A stretch of 64,000 bases of DNA from NCBI GenBank assembly GCA_947497185.1, contig CANMFL010000003.1, forward strand, positions 124,001-188,000, given 5' to 3'. Origin of the DNA: an uncultured Paracoccaceae bacterium. Lineage in GTDB: Bacteria; Pseudomonadota; Alphaproteobacteria; Rhodobacterales; Rhodobacteraceae. The notes under the pieces were generated by a model. The model saw only the letters and a program-made list of their open reading frames with translations, did no database searches and had not been told where the DNA came from. Position numbers and translations under genes: made by a program. Positions 25,679 to 34,799 of the stretch are shown in pieces (the stretch's first letter is position 1; each line of letters starts with the position of its first letter).

Positions 25679-27094
25679 TTAACGCAAAACGGCCCCCGGA
25701 TTCATTATGCCAACTGGATCAAGCGCCGTTTTCACGCTGCGCATCATCGCGAGCTTTACCGGATCACTATATTTCTCAAGGTCACTAACTTTTAACCTTC
25801 CAATGCCATGCTCTGCGCTAACGGATCCGCCAAAGGAATCGCACAGGTCGTGAACGCAGGTTTTGACCGCCTCGCGCACGTGTTCATAGTCTGCTCGCGA
25901 TTTTCCCGCGGCAGGGAAGACGTTGTAATGAAGGTTGCCGTCGCCCAAGTGGCCAAAGCAGTTAATACGGAAATCACCGATTTCAGCCAAGGCTTGCGTT
26001 CCTTGCGCAATAAAGTCGGGAATGTGAGAGAGAGGAACAGAGATGTCGTGTGACGAAATCGACCCGATGCGTCGATTCCCTTCGGGAATATTCTCGCGCA
26101 CTGCCCAAAACGCGTCTCGTTGCGCACCCGATTGGGCGATCACGCCGTCTGTGACAAGGTCTTCTGCAAAGGCGCTTGCAAACAGATCGGTTAACGCTTC
26201 GTCCGGCGATACGCCCTTGGGTAGGCCGACGTCGATCAGGACCGACCATTCGGGTTGTTCAGTGAAGGGCATCCGCACGTCGACGCCGGTTTCAGACATG
26301 AAATCAACGCCCTGCCGATGGATCAACTCGAACGCTGATATCCCGTCACCGAAATGCGCGCCTGCCATCGCCAACAAATCGAGTGCTGCTGATGGCGAGC
26401 GAACTGTCATGAACGCAGCCCCGATATTTGCGGGTTGCGGCATCATTTTCAACGCTGCAGCTGTAATTATTCCCAGCGTACCTTCAGCGCCGATCATAAG
26501 GTCGCGTAGGTCGTATCCAGTGTTATCTTTGCGCAAGCGGGTCAGTCCGTGCCAGATTGTGCCGTCCGGCTGCACGACCTCTAACCCCAGACACAACGCA
26601 CGCGCGTTCCCGTACCGCAACACATTTACGCCACCCGCATTCGTTGACAAAAGCCCACCGATCCGCGCCGATCCTTCGGATGCAAGCGAGAGCGGGAAAA
26701 GGCGGTTAACATCAGCGGCAGCCGTTTGGACATCGGCCAGAATGCAACCAGCCTCTGCAATCAACACGTTTTCAGATGGATAATTCGCCCGAATTGCATT
26801 CATTCGTTCGAGGGACATCACAACAGGCACAGGACCGTCATGCAGCAACTGCCCGCCAACCAAACCAGTGCCACCGCTATACGGCACGATGCCGACCTTA
26901 GCGTCGTTACAAGACTTTACGATATGGGCGACTTCAGCGGTAGTGACGGGTGCGAGCACGATCCCCTGCCCTGTCCAGCGCCCACGTGGTTCAGTCAGAT
27001 AGCGGTCAGTTGCATCCCTGATTGTCCCATCCGACAAAGTCAGGCTGTCAATAAAACTAGCGGTTGCAGGGTTGAGGTTGGACATGTCTGTCAT
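25679..27094 (-). CDS. FAD-linked D-2-hydroxyacid dehydrogenase (GlcD/D2HGDH family)
   Basis: About 471 residues. An N-terminal PCMH-type FAD-binding domain (VPYSGGTGLVGGQ near residues 70-82, and AGGVNVLRYGNARALCLGLE) is followed by the FAD oxidase C-terminal domain with GHLGDGNLHYNVFP and SVSAEHGIGRLK. The family includes D-lactate, D-2-hydroxyglutarate and glycolate dehydrogenase subunits; a single-chain enzyme of this length is most often a D-2-hydroxyglutarate or D-lactate dehydrogenase. The start ATG at 27094 follows AAAAGGG; an ATG 9 bases later is an alternative. It is cytoplasmic or peripherally bound to the membrane. Electron acceptor unknown. Confidence 0.87.
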   Translation of the reverse strand: MTDMSNLNPATASFIDSLTLSDGTIRDATDRYLTEPRGRWTGQGIVLAPVTTAEVAHIVKSCNDAKVGIVPYSGGTGLVGGQLLHDGPVPVVMSLERMNAIRANYPSENVLIAEAGCILADVQTAAADVNRLFPLSLASEGSARIGGLLSTNAGGVNVLRYGNARALCLGLEVVQPDGTIWHGLTRLRKDNTGYDLRDLMIGAEGTLGIITAAALKMMPQPANIGAAFMTVRSPSAALDLLAMAGAHFGDGISAFELIHRQGVDFMSETGVDVRMPFTEQPEWSVLIDVGLPKGVSPDEALTDLFASAFAEDLVTDGVIAQSGAQRDAFWAVRENIPEGNRRIGSISSHDISVPLSHIPDFIAQGTQALAEIGDFRINCFGHLGDGNLHYNVFPAAGKSRADYEHVREAVKTCVHDLCDSFGGSVSAEHGIGRLKVSDLEKYSDPVKLAMMRSVKTALDPVGIMNPGAVLR

Positions 27095-27237
27095 GGCCCT
27101 TTTCAAATACCGCCTAAAGCGGCTCGCGTTTTTCCGAGTCAGAGCAACGCCATTTCGCAGCCCGTTAGAACATTTCAGTGAACCCTATACCTTACCACTG
27201 ACATTCGCCAACGGGGCGAGCGGGCTCAAATGAGCCA

Positions 27238-28134
27238 TTAACGTAGCACTGGACGCCCTTCAACGAAGGAGCGCACGTCCTCGAACACGTCTGGCCGCGT
27301 GAAAAACAACAGATGCCCTTGTTCGGGGTAGCCATATATCGTCACATCGCCGATTTTTTGCGAAAAGTCGTAGGTTTGCCGCGTTGAAAAAACTCTGTCA
27401 TTTAGGCCAACAAAAAAGGCGACAGGTATGTCGGATAGGTCCAAATCGTCGGGTAACTGAAAACCCGGCAAGCCTAGCGTATGAGCCAGCGCGACTGCAG
27501 GATCGAGCTTTACGATGATCTTTTCGCCAGCGGCGATATCGCGCGTCAAACGCTCTTCGAATGCGGGGTCGTCCAGTGCGTCTGGCCCATAAAGCAACCC
27601 AGCCCAAAAGCGTTTCCACACAATTTGTCGCTTAACCGATCCTGTTGCGATCATGGCCTTCACGATGTCCGAAATGCCGCGCAAAACGGTCGGGAAACCA
27701 CCGCCATATTCGACGGCCGTTGACATGGCAGCGACTCGCACATCGCGATCGCCCTGCACCAAGGGCGCTGTCAAAAGCGCGATTGGCCCGCCAGTTGAAT
27801 AGCCGACCAACGCAATGTCTTTGTCGGGGTATTGATTCGCGAAGTCAGCGATGCGCCGCGCGACGGTTGGCGGGTGAATTTGGTGATCGTTTGGCAGTCC
27901 GTCCAACCCTGGAAAGCGGTAGAGCGCCCGCGCGTATCCCGCGTCGTCCCACGATTTTGTCGCCGCGAAGATGTCGACAGAGGCCAAGGCGCCGGGAATG
28001 AAAATCGCTAATTTGTCCGCGTTTTTCACATCTTGTGCATCAAAAATTAACGGATCTACGGCACTTTGACGGGCGAAAGGAACACCACAGCCCGTAATAA
28101 AGGCCAACGCGGCAACAACAAGAAACCTGAACAT
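27238..28134 (-). CDS. Lipoprotein alpha/beta hydrolase
   Basis: 298 residues. A lipoprotein signal peptide with lipobox ITGC (Cys near residue 16) targets it to the envelope. The nucleophile elbow GYSTGG (Ser near residue 113) and the C-terminal YPEQGHLLFF, with its His, fit an alpha/beta hydrolase; an Asp in VGLNDRVF would complete the triad. Substrate unknown. It ends 103 bp past the FAD dehydrogenase start region on the same strand and begins 13 bp before the GNAT stop, so it may be the last gene of the long surf1-thrC operon. Confidence 0.82.
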   Translation of the reverse strand: MFRFLVVAALAFITGCGVPFARQSAVDPLIFDAQDVKNADKLAIFIPGALASVDIFAATKSWDDAGYARALYRFPGLDGLPNDHQIHPPTVARRIADFANQYPDKDIALVGYSTGGPIALLTAPLVQGDRDVRVAAMSTAVEYGGGFPTVLRGISDIVKAMIATGSVKRQIVWKRFWAGLLYGPDALDDPAFEERLTRDIAAGEKIIVKLDPAVALAHTLGLPGFQLPDDLDLSDIPVAFFVGLNDRVFSTRQTYDFSQKIGDVTIYGYPEQGHLLFFTRPDVFEDVRSFVEGRPVLR

Positions 28135-28146
28135 TTACTTTTAACC

Positions 28147-28731
28147 TTAACCTGCGTCCGTCTTTCCCCGCCTGTCAAAGCGAAGATTGGCGTAAAGCAC
28201 ATGATTGCGCCAGCGTCCGTTTATTTGCAGATAGGATTGCGCGACGCCTTCGTATTTGTAGCCGCATTGCTCAAGCAACGCCCGCGACGGCGCGTTTTCT
28301 GGCAAACATCCGGCTTCGATCCGGCTGAGTTCGAGCGTGACAAAGGCGTAATGCACCAAAGCTTCGATGGCTTCGCGCATGTAGCCTTGCCGTGCGTATC
28401 TCGCGCCGATCCAATAACCCGTTGTGCCAGCTTGGGCGGGACCGCGACGGATATGGTCGAGTGTGATTGCGCCAAGCAGCGCCTGATCTTCGCGGCGAAT
28501 GATAAAGAGTGGCACTGCGGTGCCCGACGAAATAGACCGCTGCGCCCAGTAAACGCGGTTGGTGAATGACTTGCGCGTCAGGTGTTCTGGCGCCCACGTC
28601 GGTTCCCACGGCGTTAGAAAGTCGCGGCTTTCGGCGCGTAACGACGCCCATGGTCGAAAATCCGCATGCGTTGGGGGACGCAGTGTTAATCGTGCTGTTT
28701 CCAGCCGGACTTTGCGTTTGGCCCCCAGCAT
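28147..28731 (-). CDS. GNAT acetyltransferase (RimJ/RimL-like)
   Basis: 194 residues. The pattern RLETARLTLRPPTHADFRPW at the N-terminus and the acetyl-CoA loop region YWIGARYARQGYMREAIEAL near residue 118 are those of RimJ/RimL-type acetyltransferases, which acetylate protein N-termini or small amines. The C-terminal ENAPSRALLEQCGYKYEG is the usual last motif. The ATG at 28731 overlaps the stop of the M16 peptidase gene by one base (TAATG), which fixes the start and implies coupled translation. Confidence 0.88.
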   Translation of the reverse strand: MLGAKRKVRLETARLTLRPPTHADFRPWASLRAESRDFLTPWEPTWAPEHLTRKSFTNRVYWAQRSISSGTAVPLFIIRREDQALLGAITLDHIRRGPAQAGTTGYWIGARYARQGYMREAIEALVHYAFVTLELSRIEAGCLPENAPSRALLEQCGYKYEGVAQSYLQINGRWRNHVLYANLRFDRRGKTDAG

Positions 28732-29999
28732 TAGGCGGCGAGCCGCGCTTTCAGTGCATCCAAGGTGGGTGCTGATTCTGCGGGGCCGTAAACGGCCAAT
28801 GCCGCACCTGGATTGGCGGCAAGGTCCGCAGCAAAGGCTTTGACGTCGCCGGTGGTGACGCCATCGACATAACCGATCGTCTCTTCCAATGTCGGGATGC
28901 GGTCCCAAATAGACATGAGCCGCGCGAGGCGTTCAGCACGGTTTGATGGGCTTTCGAGCCCCATCAACAGACCGGCTTTCATCTGGGCGCGGGCGCGTGC
29001 GACCTCTTCTGCGGTCATATCGTCGGCGGCGCGTTTCATTTCGTCCATCGTGATGTTGGCGAGCTGGGCTATTTGTTCGGCAGACGTACCTGCGTAGATC
29101 GTGGTTAATCCAGTGTCTTCGTAAGCCCCTGCCTGTGCGAAGATTGAATAGCACAGGCCTTGTTTTTCGCGCGCTTCTTGGAACAAGCGAGACGACATGC
29201 CGCCACCCATCACCGATGTGTAGATTTGCGCGGTATAAATCGCAGGGTCACGGTAGTTCGGGCCCTCAAGAGCGAGCGCAAAGTGGACCTGCTCTAAGTC
29301 CTTGATTTCTCGACGCTCCCCCCCGCGGAAGGACGCGGGTTGGATCAAATTCGTTGGCCGTGTCACTGGGGACAGATGTCCGAACAGCCCTTCGGCTTGC
29401 CGAACAATCTCGTCATGATCGACAGCACCTGCGGCGGCGAGGATCATTTGATTTGGGCCGTAATGTTCACCAACAAAAGTGGTCAGGTCTTCGCGAGAGA
29501 AAGAGGAAACCCGCTCTGACGGGCCTAAAATCGTGCGGCCAAGCGCCTGATCTGGGTAGGCCACCTCTTGCAACCAATCGAAAACGATGTCGTCAGGCGT
29601 ATCAAGCGTCTGCCCGATTTCCTGCAAAATCACACCACGTTCGACTTCGATCTCGGACGGATCAAACACCGGATTGAGCAGAATATCGGCAATGACGTCA
29701 AGCCCAAGGGCGACATCATTCTCAAGCACACGTGCATAGTAGGCGGTCATTTCACGGGATGTGTAGGCGTTGATATAACCGCCAACGTCTTCTATTTGCT
29801 CGGCAATTTGCAGAGCAGTCCGCTTTTTCGTGCCTTTGAACGCCATATGTTCAAGGAAGTGCGCGATCCCGTTCTGTTCAATTCTTTCATGTCTGCCACC
29901 CGCTTGGACCCAAATCCCGATAGAGGCGGATTTCAGGCCCGGCATGCTTTCCGTGACGATACGAAAACCGTTGGACAGGGTGTGCAGTTCAATAGTCAA
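28731..29999 (-). CDS. M16 zinc peptidase (mitochondrial processing peptidase-like)
   Basis: 422 residues. The inverted zinc motif HFLEH is at residues 47-51 (NGIAHFLEHMAFKGTKKR), with the distal Glu region EVERGVILQEI near residue 123. This is the single-chain type common in alphaproteobacteria and related to the beta subunit of mitochondrial processing peptidase. It has no signal peptide. Its ATG overlaps the thrC stop by 4 bases and its stop overlaps the GNAT start. The thrC-M16-GNAT order recurs in related genomes, but the physiological substrate is unknown. Confidence 0.92.
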   Translation of the reverse strand: MTIELHTLSNGFRIVTESMPGLKSASIGIWVQAGGRHERIEQNGIAHFLEHMAFKGTKKRTALQIAEQIEDVGGYINAYTSREMTAYYARVLENDVALGLDVIADILLNPVFDPSEIEVERGVILQEIGQTLDTPDDIVFDWLQEVAYPDQALGRTILGPSERVSSFSREDLTTFVGEHYGPNQMILAAAGAVDHDEIVRQAEGLFGHLSPVTRPTNLIQPASFRGGERREIKDLEQVHFALALEGPNYRDPAIYTAQIYTSVMGGGMSSRLFQEAREKQGLCYSIFAQAGAYEDTGLTTIYAGTSAEQIAQLANITMDEMKRAADDMTAEEVARARAQMKAGLLMGLESPSNRAERLARLMSIWDRIPTLEETIGYVDGVTTGDVKAFAADLAANPGAALAVYGPAESAPTLDALKARLAA

Positions 30000-31381
30000 A
30001 GTGTGATCCGTTCTTTGATGACCGCTTGAAGGGCGGACAAGTCATTGGCGACGCGCGTGACCCGCTCGGGGCGGTCATACAGGTCGGCCATGCGCGGTGG
30101 AAGGGGGGCCGCGATGCCAGATGCGGCTTTCACGGCATCGGGGAATTTCGCGGGATGTGCTGTGGCGAGCGTGACCATTGGCGTGGTGCCAAGGTGCGTT
30201 TCGGCCACGTGGGCGCCGACCGCCGTGTGCGGGCAGAGCAGTTCGCCGTGCTGTGCGAGGTAGGTTTTGATCGTGGCGCTGGTTTCTTCTTCGGACACGC
30301 GGCCAGACTTGAAGGTGTCTTTCAGCATTTGGTAGGCACCTTGGCTGATCTGGAATCCGCCTGATTTCAGGTCTTCCATCTGGCCCGCGACCGCTGCGCC
30401 GTCTTGACCGTATGCGTAGAAAAGTGCGCGTTCAAAGTTGGACGAGACTTGGATATCCATCGACGGGCTGATCGTCGGCTCGACGCCTTCTTTGGTGTAG
30501 CTGCCGGTTTCAAGCGTGCGGTGCAGGATATCGTTCCGGTTGGTTGCGACGATCAAATCTTTGATCGGCAGGCCCATTTGCTGTGCGATGTAGCCCGCAA
30601 ATATGTCGCCAAAGTTGCCAGTTGGCACGGTGAACGACACATCGCGGTGCGGTGCGCCAAGCGAAACGGCAGAGCTGAAATAATAGACGACCTGCGCCAG
30701 AACGCGGCCCCAGTTGATCGAATTCACGCCCGCCAATTTAACGTCTTCGCGGAAGGAAAAGTCGTTGAACATGTCTTTGACCGCAGCTTGGCAATCGTCG
30801 AAATCACCATCAACGGCCAGTGCATGGACGTTGGATTCGGACGGTGTGGTCATCTGGCGGCGTTGTACTTCGGATACGCGGCCATGTGGGAACAGGATGA
30901 AAACGTCTACGTTATCAAGGCCACGGAACGCTTCAATCGCGGCTGAACCGGTGTCGCCGGATGTCGCGCCCACGATGGTCACGCGGTCGCCGGAACGGGA
31001 CAGTGCCGCTTGGAACATTTGTCCGATGAGCTGCATGGCGAAGTCTTTGAACGCAAGCGTTGGGCCGTGGAACAATTCAAGCAGGAAGTGGTTAGGCGCC
31101 AATTGCACCAGCGGCGCACGCGCGTCGTGGCCGAAACCAGCGTAGGCTTTTGCGATCAAATCGCGGAATTGGTCGTCGCTGAATGTGTCGCCGATGAACG
31201 GGCGCATCACGGTGAACGCAATCTCTTCGTAAGATTGGCCTGCCATTGCGGCGATCTGATCGTTGTTCAACGTCGGGATGGTTTCGGGCAGGTAGAGGCC
31301 GCCGTCACGGGCGAGGCCGGTTAACATCGCTTGTTCAAATGTCAGCACGGGCGCGGTGCCTCGTGTGGAAATATAGCGCAT
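29996..31381 (-). CDS. thrC: Threonine synthase
   Basis: 461 residues, the long-chain ThrC type. It converts O-phosphohomoserine to threonine with PLP. The PLP Lys lies in HGPTLAFKDFAMQLIGQ near residue 112, and the phosphate-binding VGATSGDTGSAAIEAFRG follows. The N-terminus MRYISTRGTAPVLTFEQA is characteristic. The gene starts one base after the surf1 stop and overlaps the M16 peptidase start, so it is transcribed with the respiratory genes rather than with other threonine genes. Confidence 0.96.
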   Translation of the reverse strand: MRYISTRGTAPVLTFEQAMLTGLARDGGLYLPETIPTLNNDQIAAMAGQSYEEIAFTVMRPFIGDTFSDDQFRDLIAKAYAGFGHDARAPLVQLAPNHFLLELFHGPTLAFKDFAMQLIGQMFQAALSRSGDRVTIVGATSGDTGSAAIEAFRGLDNVDVFILFPHGRVSEVQRRQMTTPSESNVHALAVDGDFDDCQAAVKDMFNDFSFREDVKLAGVNSINWGRVLAQVVYYFSSAVSLGAPHRDVSFTVPTGNFGDIFAGYIAQQMGLPIKDLIVATNRNDILHRTLETGSYTKEGVEPTISPSMDIQVSSNFERALFYAYGQDGAAVAGQMEDLKSGGFQISQGAYQMLKDTFKSGRVSEEETSATIKTYLAQHGELLCPHTAVGAHVAETHLGTTPMVTLATAHPAKFPDAVKAASGIAAPLPPRMADLYDRPERVTRVANDLSALQAVIKERITL

Positions 31382-31382
31382 T

Positions 31383-32078
31383 CTAGCGGTCCTCTTGGCG
31401 GATACGGAAGATCAGGTAGCTGGTCATCATGACCCAAACGAGGGCCAGCATAAACCATGTTATCGCGTAATTCAGGTGGTCGTTCTTGATCGCCCCAGAG
31501 TCAAGCGGAAGGGGCTGGAACGGGTATGTTTCAAGCGGGGTGACGAGGTCGAGCAACTGCACATTGCGTGCGACTATCAGGACTTCTTCGGTCGCAAGCC
31601 CTGCGGCGATTGACGGCACGTCACGGGTGAACCAGATGCCTTTGGGGTCCGGATCAGGCGTCCACTTGTCGAGATCGTCCGGCCAGTGCAGGTTGCCGAC
31701 AACTTCGATCCGGTGGAATTTGCTAAACGGATTGCCGAGTTGTTCCAACGGCACCCACCCGAGGTCGACCATCACGTCGCGGCCATCGTCGGTTTTCAGC
31801 GCATCAACGTAGCGATATCCGGGGCCGAACCCTTCGATTGTGACAAGCACGTAGAGCGGTTTTCCAGCGAGACGCCCTGTCACGGAAACGGGTTTGAATT
31901 GATCGTCGTCAGGGTTTGGCGCGTTTGGAATGGAGACCGCGGGCGCAGAGATCGTTGCGTCGATTTCGGCCAACACGCCAGTTTTCCACTGCAGACGCTG
32001 CAATTGCCACACGCCCAAAGCGACCAGAATGGCGCAGCCGACGATACCGAGCAGGATGGGGAAAATGATCTTGCGCAA
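31383..32078 (-). CDS. SURF1-family cytochrome oxidase assembly protein
   Basis: 231 residues with one transmembrane segment at each end (IFPILLGIVGCAILVALGVW near the N-terminus and YAITWFMLALVWVMMTSYLI near the C-terminus), the SURF1 topology. The GVWQLQRLQWK motif directly after the first helix is diagnostic. SURF1 delivers or stabilises heme a during assembly of subunit I of aa3-type oxidase in the membrane. The gene follows ctaE after a 92-bp gap that contains a perfect hairpin. Confidence 0.93.
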   Translation of the reverse strand: MRKIIFPILLGIVGCAILVALGVWQLQRLQWKTGVLAEIDATISAPAVSIPNAPNPDDDQFKPVSVTGRLAGKPLYVLVTIEGFGPGYRYVDALKTDDGRDVMVDLGWVPLEQLGNPFSKFHRIEVVGNLHWPDDLDKWTPDPDPKGIWFTRDVPSIAAGLATEEVLIVARNVQLLDLVTPLETYPFQPLPLDSGAIKNDHLNYAITWFMLALVWVMMTSYLIFRIRQEDR

Positions 32079-32098
32079 GTTGGCAGTCCCTTAATGCA

Positions 32099-32126
32099 AA
32101 ACGCGCGAGGTTGCCCTCGCGCGTTT
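32099..32126 (-). terminator. Perfect hairpin between ctaE and surf1
   Basis: AAACGCGCGAGG (32099-32110) and CCTCGCGCGTTT (32115-32126) pair perfectly over 12 bp around a TTGC loop, followed on the minus strand by TTTTGC. It lies 44 bp after the ctaE stop and 21 bp before the surf1 start, so it likely ends or attenuates the oxidase transcript before surf1-thrC. Confidence 0.7.
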
Positions 32127-32169
32127 GTCTTATCTTTGATTGTGGTCGGGGTGAAGCCCGATGTGGCGG

Positions 32170-32970
32170 TTAGCCGCCCCAGACGTAAACAGCTGCAAAC
32201 AAGAACAACCATACAACGTCAACAAAGTGCCAGTACCAAGCCGCAGCTTCGAAACCGAGGTGCTTTTCAGGGGTGAAGTGGCCCTTTTGCAGACGGATCA
32301 AGCAGACCAATAGGAAGATTGTCCCGATCAGAACGTGGAAGCCGTGGAAACCCGTCGCCATGAAGAAGTTCGCGCCGTAGATGTTGCCACCGAAACCGAA
32401 TGCCGCGTGGCTATATTCGTAAACCTGAAACACGGTGAAGACCGCGCCGAGGACAACAGCAAGGATCAAACCCCACTTCATGTCTTCGCGGTTGTTTTCG
32501 TGGACCAAAGCGTGGTGCGCCCAAGTCGCAGCCATACCGGAACACAGCAAAATCAACGTGTTGATCAATGGCAGGTGCCATGGGTCAAATGTTTCGATCC
32601 CAACTGGTGGCCACACGCCGTCAACCGCAGGGGACAATGGTCCCATCGGGTACATCGCGTGCTTAAAGAAAGACCAGAACCATGCTGCAAAGAACATCAC
32701 TTCGGACATGATGAACATGATGACGCCGTAGCGCAGACCGATGCGGACAACAGGTGTGTGATCGCCGGTTTGGGCTTCGTTCACCACGTCTGCCCACCAA
32801 GCGTACATCACGTAGAGTACCATCGCGAGGCCGATCAGGAACGCGTATGGCCCGGAATCGTGCATCCATAGCGCGCCGCCGAACAGCATAATGAACGCGC
32901 CTGCAGAAGCCATCAGTGGCCAAATTGAGGGGTTTAGAATGTGGTAGTCGTGATTCTTTTCATGCGCCAT
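32170..32970 (-). CDS. ctaE: Cytochrome c oxidase subunit III
   Basis: 266 residues with seven transmembrane helices, the aa3-oxidase subunit III layout. Typical stretches are [12 protein letters not shown] at the N-terminus, [34 protein letters not shown] and the C-terminal [20 protein letters not shown]. Subunit III stabilises the proton-pumping core and binds lipids. It is encoded 24 bp after ctaG in the usual alphaproteobacterial order. Confidence 0.96.
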   Translation of the reverse strand: MAHEKNHDYHILNPSIWPLMASAGAFIMLFGGALWMHDSGPYAFLIGLAMVLYVMYAWWADVVNEAQTGDHTPVVRIGLRYGVIMFIMSEVMFFAAWFWSFFKHAMYPMGPLSPAVDGVWPPVGIETFDPWHLPLINTLILLCSGMAATWAHHALVHENNREDMKWGLILAVVLGAVFTVFQVYEYSHAAFGFGGNIYGANFFMATGFHGFHVLIGTIFLLVCLIRLQKGHFTPEKHLGFEAAAWYWHFVDVVWLFLFAAVYVWGG

Positions 32971-32994
32971 GGCGGTCGTCCCTTGGGGTTCTTG

Positions 32995-33594
32995 CTAGTT
33001 CAAATCTATGGCGGTTTGCGCCGGTGTTGTCAAAGCTGCCTGTTCATACGTCTCAGGCAGATCAATCTCGTAGAAAGTATAAGAAAGCGTGATCGTGTGG
33101 ACATATTTGCCTTCACGATCGTCAACGATAGCCGGATCAACAAAGAAACTGACAGGCATCATCACTGTTTCACCAGGTTGCAAAACCTGTTCGGTAAAGC
33201 AGAAACATTCGATTTTATCGAAGAAACCGCCAGCCTCGTAAGGCGTCACGTTATAAGCCGCCTGCCCTGCAATTGGCACGTCGAGCGGGTTATGGGCTTC
33301 GTAGAACGCGAGGCCAGTCTGACCAATTTTCAACGTCATTTCGCGCTGCGCGGGCTTAAAGTCCCATGGCATATCGCGCTCAAGCGATCCATCGAAGCGG
33401 ATCGTAATCATTTGATCCAAAACGTCATTTTGGTTTGCTTCTGCGACGTTTGTCGCCCCGCCAAAGCCTGTGACGCGGCAGAACCAGTCGTAAAACGGCA
33501 CGGATGCCCATGCGAGCCCGCCCATCAGGACGACAACGCTCGCGGCTTGTGCAGCTGTCCGGTTCGGACCTTGGAGTTTGGGGAAAAGTGCCAT
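32995..33594 (-). CDS. ctaG: Cytochrome c oxidase assembly protein CtaG/Cox11
   Basis: 199 residues. One N-terminal membrane anchor is followed by a periplasmic domain. The copper-binding CFCF (IECFCFTEQVLQPGE, near residues 108-122) and VPFYDWFCRVTGFGG near the N-terminus are diagnostic of Cox11, which inserts CuB into subunit I. The ATG shares one base with the stop of the preceding 66-codon gene. Confidence 0.95.
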   Translation of the reverse strand: MALFPKLQGPNRTAAQAASVVVLMGGLAWASVPFYDWFCRVTGFGGATNVAEANQNDVLDQMITIRFDGSLERDMPWDFKPAQREMTLKIGQTGLAFYEAHNPLDVPIAGQAAYNVTPYEAGGFFDKIECFCFTEQVLQPGETVMMPVSFFVDPAIVDDREGKYVHTITLSYTFYEIDLPETYEQAALTTPAQTAIDLN

Positions 33595-33794
33595 TAGTTG
33601 CTCTCTTCTTCCGGAATGATTTGCGGACGCGCCACGTGGTCAAATTTCTCGAATTTGGTCACGTCGCCAAGTTGCAGCACTTTGACAACGGTCAGGCCAA
33701 AGACAATCGCGATCATCCCTGCCAGCAACAGCCCGACGCCCATATTGCGGCCTTTGCGCCGCTGGTGGATTTCATGTTCGACCTTAATCGCCAT
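33594..33794 (-). CDS. Small single-helix protein in the oxidase operon
   Basis: 66 residues with a basic N-terminus (HEIHQRRKGRN), one transmembrane helix (GVGLLLAGMIAIVFGLTVVKV, residues about 18-38) and an acidic tail (PEEESN). A small gene at this place between ctaB and ctaG is a constant feature of Rhodobacter and Paracoccus oxidase operons (CoxF-like), where its role is little known. It overlaps both neighbours by one base, which supports its reality and implies coupled translation in an assembly pathway. Confidence 0.8.
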   Translation of the reverse strand: MAIKVEHEIHQRRKGRNMGVGLLLAGMIAIVFGLTVVKVLQLGDVTKFEKFDHVARPQIIPEEESN

Positions 33795-34738
33795 CAGAAT
33801 GTACCTGTATTGAGACGCAGGGCCGCTTCGATCAGCAGCGCCACGAAGTGCGCGAAAAGATAATAGAGCGAGACTTTGAAGACGGATTTTTCGACGGCGT
33901 AGTTGTCAGCGTCTGCAGCGGCGTCGTCGCGTTTCCAAATGTCGTAGGCGCCTTTGAAGAACCATGCGTTCATCAAGACTGCGACAGTCAGGTAGACAGG
34001 GCCACCAATCGACGTGAAGCCAAGGCCAATCGCCACAGGCACCAACAGCGCGGTGTAAACGATGACGTGTTTGCGGGTGCTGTCGCGGCCGTGTGTTTCG
34101 GTCAACATTGGCACGCCAGCGTCACCGTAATCGGTTTTCACGAACAAGGCCAAAGCCCAGAAGTGCGGCGGCGTCCACATAAAGATCAGCATGAACATCA
34201 AAACTGATTCGATGGTCACAGATCCGGTCGCTACCGCCCAGCCGATCATCGGAGGGAATGCGCCAGCCGCCCCACCGATCACGATGTTCTGCGGCGTCAG
34301 CCGTTTCAGCCACATGGAATAGACCACAGCGTAGAAAAAGATGGTAAACGCCAGCAGGCCAGCAGCCAGCGCATTGGTCGCGAGCCACAGCAGCACGACC
34401 GAAAAGAAGGACAGTGCGACGCCGATGCCCAACGCCTCGCCTGGGGCTACTTTACCAGATGGAATCGGGCGTTTCGCTGTCCGCTTCATGATCGCGTCGA
34501 TATCCGCGTCCCACCACATGTTTAGCGCACCAGAGGCCCCTGCCCCAACTGCGATGCACAAAATGCCGACAAAGCCGATAAATGGATGCACAGGCACGGG
34601 GGACACCAACAAACCAACCAATGCAGTGAAGACAACCAGCGACATGACGCGCGGCTTCATCAAAGCATAGTAATCCCCCATCGACGGCTCGTGCCCGTCT
34701 TTTGGGTGGATTGTTTCGTTGAGGCTCATGTCGCTCAT
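33794..34738 (-). CDS. ctaB: Protoheme IX farnesyltransferase (heme O synthase)
   Basis: 314 residues with about nine transmembrane helices. The first Asp-rich motif NMWWDADIDAIMKRTAKRP (the DxxxDxxxxRTxxRP signature of UbiA-type prenyltransferases) is near residues 77-95. It farnesylates heme b to heme O, the precursor of heme a, in the inner membrane. The start at 34738 gives MSDMSLNETIHP; a Met three codons downstream is possible. A terminator-like hairpin lies between ctaC and this gene, so it may be attenuated. Confidence 0.95.
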   Translation of the reverse strand: MSDMSLNETIHPKDGHEPSMGDYYALMKPRVMSLVVFTALVGLLVSPVPVHPFIGFVGILCIAVGAGASGALNMWWDADIDAIMKRTAKRPIPSGKVAPGEALGIGVALSFFSVVLLWLATNALAAGLLAFTIFFYAVVYSMWLKRLTPQNIVIGGAAGAFPPMIGWAVATGSVTIESVLMFMLIFMWTPPHFWALALFVKTDYGDAGVPMLTETHGRDSTRKHVIVYTALLVPVAIGLGFTSIGGPVYLTVAVLMNAWFFKGAYDIWKRDDAAADADNYAVEKSVFKVSLYYLFAHFVALLIEAALRLNTGTF

Positions 34739-34767
34739 GCGGATGTCCGATTGTTCAGCGAGGGGGA

Positions 34768-34794
34768 AAAGGTGCGCGATTGCCACGCACCTTT
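34768..34794 (-). terminator. Hairpin between ctaC and ctaB
   Basis: AAAGGTGCG (34768-34776) pairs with CGCACCTTT (34786-34794). On the minus strand the stem is followed by TTTTCCCCC, giving a partial T-run. It lies 6 bp after the ctaC stop, so it should end most ctaC transcripts and lower expression of the assembly genes relative to the structural subunit. Confidence 0.65.
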
Positions 34795-34799
34795 GTTTA

